Source: Monocercomonoides exilis
Taxonomy: Eukaryota; Preaxostyla; Oxymonadida; Polymastigidae
Reading direction: 5' to 3'
Assembly (NCBI GenBank): GCA_001643675.2
Contig: LSRY02000041.1
Location: 567,501-631,500, forward strand
DNA: 64,000 nucleotides
Part shown: piece after piece, positions 36,301-46,883 of the stretch
Numbering within the stretch: the first letter of the stretch is position 1
Layout: each line of letters begins with the position of its first letter
Notes under the pieces: model-generated
What the model was told of the DNA's origin: nothing
The model's input: the letters and a program-made list of their open reading frames with translations, nothing else
The model's database searches: none
Program-made: the position numbers and the translations under genes

Positions 36301-39300
36301 TTTGCAGGAATCCAGAAGCGCTGATGAAAGAAGATCTGTGGTTTGGGACAATTGACGAATTGAGCACACCCGAGCAAAGCTTCTGGGTGATGGACTTCGT
36401 TGAAAGCCCAGCAATTGACTGTTCGATCAAGAAATATTTGTTTTCTGGAACAGGAGATACTGTTTTCGTGGAGGCAGGGAAAAGCACGTTGCCGAACTGC
36501 GGAAGCGATGCGAATCCATGTGATCGATTGGAGGTTGGTGTCAGCAACCTGAAAGAGAGCCAGACGACTGTCCAGATCAACAACCACAACTGGGTTTCTG
36601 GAGAGATGAGAAGAGACGGGAAGTCGCTGACGATCCGTGGGGTTGCAGCCAAATCCGAGCTGAGAATAGAAAGCAGTGGATTCTTCAATGTGGTTGATAG
36701 CCTCACACCAACAGTGCTTCTGCTCAACAGGCTTGTTTTCAAGCTTCCTGTCTCTCCAACAGATGGAAACGTTGGAGTGATTCGGATGAATAGCGGAAGA
36801 GTGACAATGTTGAATTGTGAGTTTTGAGGAGAAGAAGGCTCTGAAGAAGCAGAAAGGATGTGGATTGCCATTGGGGAAGGTGGAGAAATTTGTTTTGAGA
36901 GCGTTGTCTTTTCACATATGACTTTTCTGTCGAGCTTCGGAATAGCTCGGTTGGAGAGAGGGAAGATGTCGATCAACAATTTGAATGCATCTCATGTCAA
37001 ATCAGAAGGAGACGGATTGATCCAAGATATTGATGGGGAAAGTTTTGAAATCAATGCGGCGAATATTACTGGTTGCTCTGCTTCTGATGGAGGAATATTT
37101 CTTTTGAGGAATGTGGAGCAGGCATCGATTTCAGGAGGATGCGAATTTGTGAGAAGCAAGTCACTCAGCAGTGATGGAGGTGTCGTCAAGTGTGAGCTTA
37201 TTTCTGAGAACAGGTTCGATATGGAAAACGTTGAGATAAGTGAATGTGAAGCGAGTGAAACAAGTGGAAGAGGAGGAGGCATTTTTCTTTGTTTGAGTGA
37301 TGATTCCACAAACAACTTCAAATTCGGAGAAATGGAGTTTCGAGGAAACAACGCCTGGTGTGGGAGGGATATGTTTGTCTGCTGTTCTGATCTGAACCAA
37401 ACAGTGATGAAGAATCGGTTCACCTTCAACTTATTTGACGAAAATGGCTTTTCTGTTGTGGATATGAAAGGTGTTGACAAAAGATTTTTTGGTGAAGCAG
37501 TTGATCTGCTTCTATTTCTGGTGAAATACGAATCAGATGAGGTGTTTGTCGAACAGGATGGCTTTGATGTGATTGGGTGTGGCAGTCTGAGCCATCCCTG
37601 CTCGTCTTTCTGGAGAGGCGTGAAAAATGCCAATTTGAGTTCTCCGAACAGAATTGTGTGGATTGGGTCAAACGTTGTCATCCAAGACGAATATGATCTG
37701 TCCAATTTCGAAGTCAAGTCCTCTGTCCCTGAAGAGCATGAGAAGCTTGATTTTGCTTCTGAAGTGATCGGTTCTGACTCATCTTCTGCGATCATCACAA
37801 ATTCGATGAATCTGCAATTTTGCCTTGTTGAATTCGCATTGCCATCTGAATTCAGCACCAATCGTCAAGTTCTGATTTTGTCTTCAACTGAAAATGGGAG
37901 GCTGTGCTTGAATGATTGTGCATTTTCAGCGAGGCAACAAGGTTTAATCTCGTTTTCGCTGATTTCTGCAAATGGAGGAACATTTGAGCTGATTCGTTGC
38001 ACAATTGTCAATTTGAAGTTTGATTTCACACCCATTTCTGCATCTTCGTCTTCTGCTGTGATTGAAGAATGCGATATTTCTGGAGCCAAAACAGAGAATG
38101 GAGCAGAAGGGGGAGCGCTTCGAATCTCGTTGAAAGCAGAGCAACAATTGATTCTCAACAGAACAACAGGAAAGAGCTGTGAATGCTCACAGACAACAGG
38201 AAAAGGTGGATTTCTTTATGTTGACTGCTCAAACTCAGAAATTGGAACTCCTTTTGTTTTTGAGGCAGTTGTGTTGGAAGGCAATTAGGCAAAAATAGGG
38301 GATCATCTTTTCATTTTGTCGAATGATTTGAACACAACTGTGAAATCATCTTCATTCATGTTTGATTATTCTTCAATGGAAAATTCATCAAATCTGTTTG
38401 TGGGAAGTGACTATACCTTCAACAACACAAATCTCTTCAGATTTCTTGTGGGTTATTCGAATTCTCAGATTCATGTCTCTTCACTTGGATTTGATGTGAA
38501 GAGATGTGGAAGTGCAGATGATCCGTGCTTTTCTTTCTGGAAGGGGATGCAACAGATTGATCGGAGCGAGACAAAGAAGGAGATGATAATTCACAACAAG
38601 ACAGTTTTGAAGGAAAGCTTTGTTCTTTCAGACTTCAAGATATGCTCTGGAACAGCATCTGAAGTGGAAGCCAGACATTCGACATTGGCCGTGAGCCAAG
38701 AAGAGCCAGCTGAAGGCAAAGGATTGATTCAAAACAATAAGACTCTGTCATTTTCGTGGATAATTCTATCAGTGGAGTTTATTTGTGAAAATGGAGAAGA
38801 AACCATTGTGAAAAACGAAGAAGGAACTTTATCTTTTGAAGAATGTTGGCTTTCTTCAACAAGCACGGACAATGTGGCACAAAACTTCTTGTTTGTGGAA
38901 ATGGTGAAAGGAGAGCTGAATGTTGATAATCTGAAGGTGGAGAGAGTCCACACGAAACGTGGAATATTCGATATGTTTGATGGATGCGAATGCAGCATGA
39001 ACAAACTGAGCATTCTTTCATCCACAATCGAAAGTGGAAGCGTGATTAATGTGAAGGATTCAGATGAAGTCAACAGAGAAAATGCAAACACTGTGATCAA
39101 TATCAATGAATCAACCTTCTTTTCAGTTTCAAAAGCTGCTGATGGATCGTGTGTGTGCAAGAGTGATTGCAGCAGTGGTGTCGAAATGGTTGTGAGAAAT
39201 TCGTCGGTTGAGTCGTGCAAGGCACTCTCTTCTGAGGAAGGGGGAGCCGTCTTCTTTTTGCTGATCTCGGATGGCTCACTGAGAGTTGAAGAGACACGAA

Positions 39301-42300
39301 TTGCTCAATGCTCTTGCTCGGTCTCAAGCGGAAGAGGAGGTGGGGGATATTTGAAATGTGTGGATCGGGGAGAATTGTTGTTTCTGTTCAAAAATGTGAC
39401 GTTTTCAGGAGACGAGGCATTTGTGGGAAGAGATATTTTCGTTGAATGCACAAACATCTCGAACCAAATCAACGAGACACAGTTTGTGATGGATTTGAGG
39501 GCAGACTCTTATATCCGCCTGAATGCGATATTTGGGATTGATCCGACACTCTCTGAGCCAGCTGATTTGATGGATCTGATCACGATCTACCAGTCAGCCA
39601 CGATTGTTGTTTCGAACATGTTTGGGGATGGTGGAGGAAATGATCGGCAGTGTGGCGCAAGCACCCATCCTTGCCTCACTCTTGGATATGGTGTTGGCCA
39701 TCTTGCGGGAGACTTCCTGAGAGTCGTGGCCATTGACGAGCAAAGCGTGGTTGAAAAGGAAGTTGAGCTGAATGATGTAACTGTTCAGTCGAAGAGTTTC
39801 ACAAAAGCCAAGTTGGTTGTTTTATCAGACATTCCTGCTGATTGCCCAGCATTGATTAAAGCTGCAGGAAGAAATCACCTGGAGTCCGTTGAGTTCCAAT
39901 TTGCAGACTCATTTTCCTCGAGTCATGAGGTTATTCTGGAAATTGATGAAGGCAGCATGTTGGTCTCTGATGTTGCATTCAAACCAGAGAGTGTCAATTC
40001 AAAAGCTTCTTTGAATGAGCTTGTCCGGATGGAAGGTGGGGTGTTGTTCAGCCAAGTGTCAGTCGAGAGAATTGATGCAACGACTTTGTGCACATTCAAA
40101 AGAGGAACAAGTCAATTCCGTTCAATTGTTGTTGAGAATGTGAAATCTCTTCGAGATTTGTTTGTAATTTTGAACGAAGATGTCTCAATGAAGGAAGTGA
40201 CTATCAGCAACACGAACAGTCAGATGAGCATCATCCGTTTGGATGGAGCAGAGAACAAAGCGCACAATATTGATATGAAAGCTGTGCTGTCTGAATGTGT
40301 TGTTTCGAATGTTTCATGCACAGGAGATTATCCTCTTGTTTGTGTCAGCAACAGAAGAAATGTGGATTTGTCGAATTGTGAAATACACAACTCTTCATCA
40401 AGAATCGAGAAAGGAAAGAAGATTTGCTTTTTTTCTTGTGTGGATGCACTTGTTGATTCGTGCATCTTTGATGGTGATTCTGAAAATGCAAAAGAGAATC
40501 ACATTGTTGAGAATAGATCAGAAGTTTGCAGATGGAATGGGTCTCTTGTGGATATCGCAAAAAGTTCTGTGATGATGAAAGAAACAACAATATCGAATTC
40601 ATCGGCTGGAGGGTTATCAGTTTCCGATAGCTCACTTTCCATAACAAAAGGAGAATTTGAGAACAACAACCCCTTTATTGAGGGATATCCTTCGGCTCGA
40701 AGAAACATCATCTGCTCGGATTGTGGGATGTTGAATGTTGTCAGCTTGAAAGGGGGAGATGGAATCTTGCCAAACACATCTCTTTGGATTCTGAATGATG
40801 GGTGCGAATTGGATGGGATGGCAGGTGAACGAATTTCTCCGTTTTTCATTCCCATTTTGGATTCTGCAAATATGGAGAAAGAAAAAGATTCAGCAAAGAT
40901 AGCGTTTGAGGGATCGCTGCTTCTTCCGTGCAACCTTTCGTTTCAGGTGGTGATATCGGTTGGCGATGAAAAGTCAATCACAACATTTGATTTGAAAGAG
41001 GATTCATTTGGATCGGAGAGAAATGTCTTCTCGACCATCGATTCAGGCTTCATTGAGTCGGCTCCAGAAGAAGCAGAAATATCGGTGAGAATTGTGTTTG
41101 GGAGACTGGATGCTCCATCGTTCACTTGGATGGCTGTTTTGAGGAACAGAAGCGAGCCCGATGGAAAAGGAGATGGGAACATCGTTAAAGGAGAAAATGA
41201 AGCGAAATCATCATGGTTTTTTGTTGTGATTATTCTGGCTGTTGTTCTTTTGATTGTTCTTGTTGTATCTGTTATTGCAATTATTCGATGGAGAAGGGCA
41301 AAAGAAGAAGCTAGAAAATACAAGGAGATAGTTGATGATACAATAAAGAAGGATCCGAAGGCGTTTGAGATGGTGACGATGGAGATGTCACCTGAGGAGC
41401 AATGGAGGAGAGCAGAAAGGGAAGCGGAGAAGAAGAATGAAGAGAGGATAAAGAAGAGAGTGTATGAGAAAAGCTTGGGACATTCGGAGTCGTCTGAGCA
41501 TCTTCTATCTGAGAGTGGCTCCACTGAATACATTCTTGGAAGGGACTCTGACAAGATCCCAGAATGGATGCTGGAGAAAGCTGATGATGATGAAAAGGAG
41601 GAAGAAGAGATTCAAAAGAGATCACCATCACCATCAGTTTCCTCAACTTCAACAACTGATTCAGATTCAACTTTTGTTCGGAGAGAGGATCTGTGTCCAA
41701 CCACCTCGTCGATGTCGAATCTGGTGGATGCGATGGCCTGTTCATCTCCTCATGAGAAGCTGATTGTGGACTTGAGGGATTCGCTGTTCATGTTGCTCCA
41801 TGGAAGAAATAAGACAAAGGAAATGGCAATAGGTTCATTGAAGGAAAGAGAGCAGACAGCTGCACAGATCCTGTTCTGGGTGGCTAATCTTGCTCTCCAC
41901 TCGTTTGATGAAATGGAAAATCCTCTTTCTTCACTTGCCAATCTCAGTCCACACATTGTTCTCTTCTCAGAGCACATGGTGATCTGCATTGCAATGCATT
42001 CAGACTTCTCATCTGATGATTCAGATTCCTCATCCATCTCTTCATTGAGCATTGTTTCTTCTTCCTCGAATATTTCAGTGATGAGCGAGAGATTCACAGA
42101 TTCGCCTCCACCCTCGTCTGCGTTTGAGGATGAGAATGATTTCAAAAAAGAGTGCTTGAGGTGGAAAGCACCAGAGCTGCAGATGAACAAGAAGATGGGA
42201 GCAACAAAAGAATCTGTGGCGTTCTCAATTGGGATGATGCTGTGGGAGTGTGTGACACTCCAGATCCCGTTTGGAGAATACGAGGCAGAAATTGCTGGAG

Positions 42301-42566
42301 AAAAAATAAAAAATGGAGAGAGGCCGCCCATGCAGCCCATCGGCTCGTCTGCCTTCTCTGAGCTCGTCAACGCCTGCCTGTTGGTGAACCCTGCCGACAG
42401 ACAGACCCTCACCAGTCTCAAGCGCCTGCTCATCCAGCACTTCCCGACTGGCGCTGCTATCCTCACCGTCTCTGATGCAGTCGACTACACCTGCTGCTCC
42501 GACAGGCAGCAGCAAGCCTCTGGCTCAGCCTCGTGCAGCTCCATCTCGGTCACTTTCATCTCGTAG
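30308..42566 (+). CDS. Giant receptor-like beta-helix surface protein with pseudokinase tail, interrupted by three in-frame stops
   Basis: Exon 1 (30308-30449) encodes a signal peptide (MRFLKPIHCFAIFHLASF). A 73-nt intron (GTGAGT...CTCAG, 30450-30522) joins exon 2, which stays in one frame to TAG at 42564-42566, 4,061 codons in all. Within it are TGA at 32082, TGA at 36825 and TAG at 38286, with no frameshift. The ectodomain repeats a ~1.1-kb module of right-handed beta-helix sequence, each introduced by C-G-x(4-5)-P/H/Q-C (near 32031, 33059, 34260, 35314, 36497, 37579, 38507 and 39651). A membrane segment ('FFVVIILAVVLLIVLVVSVI') lies near 41215-41280. Then follow a charged linker and a kinase-like C-lobe ('LRWKAPEL', 'FSIGMMLWECVTLQIPFGEY', 'NPADRQTLTSLKRLL'). 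The glycine loop, VAIK, HRD and DFG motifs are not recognisable, so it is a pseudokinase. It is a plausible cell-surface receptor, or a recently disabled copy. Confidence 0.8.
32082..32084 (+). other. In-frame TGA 1 within the 12-kb surface gene
   Basis: Sits in 'CRTIEHVF*KLKNDVECK'. The pseudogene at 17.8-19.5 kb reads 'CATIEYALECMTDEQDASL' over the same ungapped positions, so the stop replaces a sense codon and no residues are missing. Confidence 0.9.
36825..36827 (+). other. In-frame TGA 2 within the 12-kb surface gene
   Basis: Sits in 'VTMLNCEF*GEEGSEE'. Sister modules of the same protein read 'LTFNDCGFSRTYSEES' and 'LCLNDCAFSARQQGL' at this point, again without a length change. Confidence 0.9.
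38286..38288 (+). other. In-frame TAG within the 12-kb surface gene
   Basis: Sits in 'VLEGN*AKIGDHLFILSNDL'. Sister modules read 'EFRGNNAWCGRDMFVCCSDL' and 'TFSGDEAFVGRDIFVECTNI', so the stop occupies an ordinary coding position. Confidence 0.9.
41208..41292 (+). other. Transmembrane segment separating ectodomain from kinase-like tail
   Basis: About 24 uninterrupted hydrophobic residues (FFVVIILAVVLLIVLVVSVI...) are followed at once by RWRRAK, a typical stop-transfer basic patch. This fixes the beta-helix modules outside and the pseudokinase inside. Confidence 0.85.
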
Positions 42567-44265
42567 AACACTGTTTTCCTCCTTCCTGCCCGATATCTTG
42601 CTCATAGGCGTGCAGGATTCGCTTCAACAAGGTGGATGAGTGTTGTTGAATTCGGAATAACAAATGATGGACTAGAAAGAAATACCCAATTTGTTCCTTC
42701 CAAATACCATTTTTGATTTGTTTTTTCTTTTCTTTTCTTTCTTTCTTTCTTTTTTTTTTTTGTTTGTTTGTCGATGAAGTTGTTGCACCAAGCACATCAA
42801 CGTTTGCGCATCTTCTTCAGATTGCTCGCTTCTATCCCCGCCGTTTTTATTTTTGTGACATTTCACCTTTACCGTTTTCTGTCCTTCCCCTTGCTGCTCT
42901 TCGTCTTTTTTCTTTTGTGTTTGTCTCGCTCTTTTTTTGTGTTTTTGAATGCAAACAATGAAGTGATTGTTGAAAGCAGATTAACTCAATTCTTTGAGCC
43001 TAAAAATGTCACATGCAAGCAGCCGCACAGAGCAGCCCTCTTTGTCACAGTTCCAGAGAGAAAGAGGAAGAAACAAAACAAAATAATCTCAATTCCCCAG
43101 ACTCATTCCCATTCGCTTTCCTAACAATTCTGGGCCAAAGGAAGAGCTGGATGTGGTTGTTTCTGTGGAACTGATGGAATTGGCTGGTGGGCTGGTGCTT
43201 GTGCCTCATCTCCATTGGGCAGAAAATGTGCGAGTTGTTGTTGAAGGCGAGAAAGCACAATGGATGAAGACTCAAATCCCATCTCATCTCAAATGCCCAA
43301 GTCAGTTAAATTGGCTCTTTCTCATCGCGGTGAGCCGGAATCTGTCGCATCCCAGCGGTTTGAGACTCTCACTCCTCGGCAGCGCTCATTCACGATGCTT
43401 CCTCAAATTGGCGTATTTCATCTTTCTTTGCCAAACAACAAACATAAACATTCACATCAACAAACAAAACATACACTTTGTCAAATGGATCGTCCGGCTT
43501 GGCCTCATCAAGAAATCTTGTTTTCACATTTTTCAAAGCAAGCTGCCCTCTGACATTTGCTTTCAAAAATACAATTATAAGGATAATGGAGTGATATATT
43601 AAGGGAAAAAATACTTTTCCCGTTTAGTTTATCTTTTTGCAAGAAAACAAAATTTCTGTTTGTTCAATAATGCACATTTCGATTTTCTAAATGCAACATG
43701 TGATTTCTTGAATCATTGACAACTGCCAGATCTGCAATTCTTCTGAAACAGATTATGAAATATTGCTTCAGCATTCAATCCAGAAATCTCATCCACACCT
43801 GCAACCCGAACACTTCTGTTGCACCCAAAAATTCAGAAAATAATATTTGACAGCTTCAAACTGTCATAAGCACATTTGGAAAAATATAAAATATCAAAAA
43901 TCCAATGAAATGATAATGCATACGTTATGGATGTAACTTTGCTGCTTCTGATTGCTGAATGCAGCCACAAAGTGCAGAAGAAAATGATTGTAAGTGAAAA
44001 ATCAACAGGGATTCGTTATCATTACAGACTCCAAGAAGAAAAGAAAATTGCTAAATAATATCTGCAGAAATGTTGAGTCTTTTTTTATTTAAAGTGGAAA
44101 ATTGGAGCGACGTTAGGGTCTTTTATCATCACATCACCCAGGATAAGTTTAATTTTTCAAATTCGAAATAATATTCATAAAAATTTGAAGACTTTTTCGT
44201 TGAAAAAATTTTATTATATATATGCTTTTAGTCAGAAATGGAATATTTATCATTCGATCATTTTA
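42567..44265. other. Intergenic stretch with a probable gene relic
   Basis: 42720-42760 is a CT-rich run. On the minus strand at about 43550-43395 a frame reads like a protein ('VKTRFLDEAKPDDPFDKVY', 'VLFVDVNVYVCCLAKKDE'), then breaks at TGA and is not recovered cleanly. Plus-strand frames over 42768-43602 are also open but lack recognisable motifs. The base composition is less AT-rich than true intergenic DNA here, which suggests a decayed gene. 43610-44265 is AT-rich and includes the RPS5 upstream region; a CACCCAGG string lies near 44145. Confidence 0.4.
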
Positions 44266-45029
44266 ATGGAAGAAGTGAAACTCTTTGGAAAGTGGTTTGT
44301 CTTTCTTAAAATTTTAATATTTTTCTTTTATGCATTATTTTCTATGATTTTCTTGAAAAATTAGGACATTTGACGATGTTACTGTTCAGGACCTTTCTTT
44401 AATGGATTACATTGCTGTTAAGACAGCAAAAGTGTATTTGCCGCATACGTCTGGATCATATGCAAAACACCCATTTAAAAAGGCTTCATGCCCTATTGTA
44501 GAACGTCTTGTCAATTCCCTTATGATGTTTGCAAAATAATAAAAATTAAATATATTGAAGAGATAATTTATGTATTGCTAAAATAAAATAGGCACGGGCG
44601 TAACAATGGAAAAAAGCTTATGGCTGTTCGCATCGTCAAACATTGCTTCGAATATATTAATTTGATGACAGATAAAAATCCAATTCAGATCTTGGCTGAT
44701 GCGATCCAAAACAGTGGCCCACGTGAAAACTCAACTCGTATTGGATCAGGTGGTGTTGTTAGACGTCAAGCTGTTGATGTGTCTCCCCTTAGAAGAGTGA
44801 ATGAAGCAATATACCTTCTGACTTCTGGAGTTTGAATTATTAATTGTTTTATTATGTAATTTAAATATTTGCGTAAAACGTACAGGCGCGCTCTGCATCA
44901 TTCCGCAACACAAAGACAATGGCTGAATGTCTTGCTGATGAATTGATGAATGCTGCAAAAGGATCATCAAATTCATTTGCAATCAAAAAGAAAGATGAAA
45001 TTGAACGTGTTGCCAAATCTAACAGATAA
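44266..45029 (+). CDS. RPS5: 40S ribosomal protein S5 (uS7), 190 aa
   Basis: Four exons: 44266-44294, 44365-44526, 44592-44829 and 44886-45029 (TAA). The introns of 70, 65 and 56 nt start GTTTGT, GTTTGC and GTTTGA and all end in AG. The spliced product matches eukaryotic uS7 along its length: 'KLFGKWTFDDV', '[11 protein letters not shown]', '[20 protein letters not shown]', '[20 protein letters not shown]', '[16 protein letters not shown]', '[18 protein letters not shown]' and a C-terminal 'KSNR'. It binds 18S rRNA in the head of the small subunit at the E-site/mRNA exit. The N-terminal extension is shorter than in animals, and no upstream in-frame ATG exists. TAA directly after the invariant 'VAKSNR' end shows that TAA is a stop here. 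Confidence 0.97.
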
Positions 45030-45178
45030 AAACTTTTTAGAAATTTCCACATTTGCTTCAAGACGAGAATCACTTCTTTTGTATTTTCAAGATTTTAAAC
45101 TCTTATTAACATGAATTGATCTTCAACAGAGCCATCATAATTTTTATAGTTAAAACTATTTTGCTGTGAAGTGTTGTA

Positions 45179-46838
45179 ATGAGCACAGGGATAATAATTC
45201 CCGTGTGCCGATTGCGTAACGAACAAGGGCTATCGTATTCTTTTCTAAAAATTATACGAGGTGCGATTGTTTTTCAAAAATTTAATATTTACATTAATAA
45301 AATATTTTTTAGATGATTTGGTTGTTGTGGGAACTCAAGAAGGAAATTTATTGTTTTTCAATCCAAATGTTATTGATGGTTCATTTTCTTTTAAATTTTA
45401 TTTGTTGGGTGGATTTGTTTGGTATCGTCTATTTTTTTCAATTTGAAAAAGAACGAACAAAGAACTGGGCTTTGCAAAATGAATTTTATCTTGGACCAAT
45501 TTTTGATCTAGCTTCATTAGACGAATCAACTCTTTGCTATTCTTTGAAATCTGGTTTGTTTTAATGTCCATTTTTTATAATTTTGATCAAATATTTTTTC
45601 AGAACCTTGTTGTCAGTTGTTAAATGTTGATAAAATGTCAAATATAGGAGTTGTCAAAAACACAATAGGTGCAAGGAAAATGGCAGTGGGAAAACTTAAT
45701 TCAACTTCTAAATCAAGTTCAGTGGAAAGAAATGTAACTCTTTTTGCAGTTTCAATTCAAAGGCAGTACGCGAGATATTTTATTTTTATGCAAAAAATAT
45801 AACATCATTTTTAATTATTAAACTATAAAATTGATATTTTAAAAGAGATCAATTTCAACAACAAGATAACTTCATCATTTTGTTTTCTTGGAATATTGAA
45901 AGAAAAAGAGTCAGCAAATCATGGAATTTGATGGTACATTTCGAGCCAACTCACCTTGATTTTATTGGATGCTCTCTTTTTGCACATTCAGAAACAGAGA
46001 CATTGCAATGCGCATTTTCTTTGAGTCAGCAAAATGACACATCAGAAGGAAACGAAAGAGGCGAGAATCAAGCTGGAAAAGGGCGAAATTCCGAAGAGAA
46101 TAAACTTTCTCTCCAGAATCATGCTTCGCTCGATGCGTCTTCTAATTCTCCGATGCCTCTGATGTCTCCTGCCGCGCCAGGTGCAACACCATCGTCAATC
46201 GCTCCTTCCATTCAGACTCATTCATCTGCTGCATCTTCTGTTCCGAATGCATCAAGTGGAGATGCTTTCACCATCCAGATGCGCATCAAGCAGCGCTCGT
46301 GCCACGCGGCTGTGTGCCCGTTTGACCTGAGAAGGAGAGATGTTCTGATGTGGAAAGAGAAGAAGAAGAACATTCACACTCAATTGAACGACGAACAAGT
46401 GCGCAGCGGATTCGCTTCGCCTTGTCCATCTCCTGGACATTCACCAACACAAACTGTTTCTGGTTCTTCTGGTTCTTCTTCTTCTTCCTCTTCTGTTAAT
46501 TCTCCTTCGCCTTCTTATTCTCCATCCTCATCATTTTCTTCATTTTCATCGTCTTCTGCCCCTCTTCCTCTTCAACAAAGCACTTATTCTGCTTCTTCAA
46601 TGGCAAGTGGGCTTTCTCCATTGAATGCACAAAATGCAGCTGCCTCTTCTTCATCTTCAGCCTTTCAACAAGGGCAGAGTGGGCAAGGAACACAGATGGG
46701 TGTGATGGAACAAGCTGAGCTGCGGAATAAACAAATGGGGAAAATTGGAAGTGAAATGGCGAATACTGATTATAAAGTGAGTGAAAGTGCAGAGAAAGGA
46801 AAGAGAAAGATGGAAGAAGATGCAGGTGGATATGAAGG

Positions 46839-46883
<45 letters not shown>

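Noticed and set aside
32082-36827. Selenocysteine insertion at the TGA codons
   Set aside because: The aligned residues in sister modules are ordinary Glu/Ser/Ala-type positions rather than Cys, and a TAG and TAA are affected in the same way.
32082-38288. Reassigned stop codons (for example TAA/TAG as Gln, TGA as an amino acid) to explain the interrupted frames
   Set aside because: Intact genes use all three as terminators: RPS5 ends in TAA right after the invariant KSNR terminus, the VPS39-like gene ends in TGA, and the surface gene itself ends in TAG.
45617-45802. Stand-alone 61-aa ORF
   Set aside because: It is an exon of the VPS39-like gene read through a GTACGC donor into the intron.
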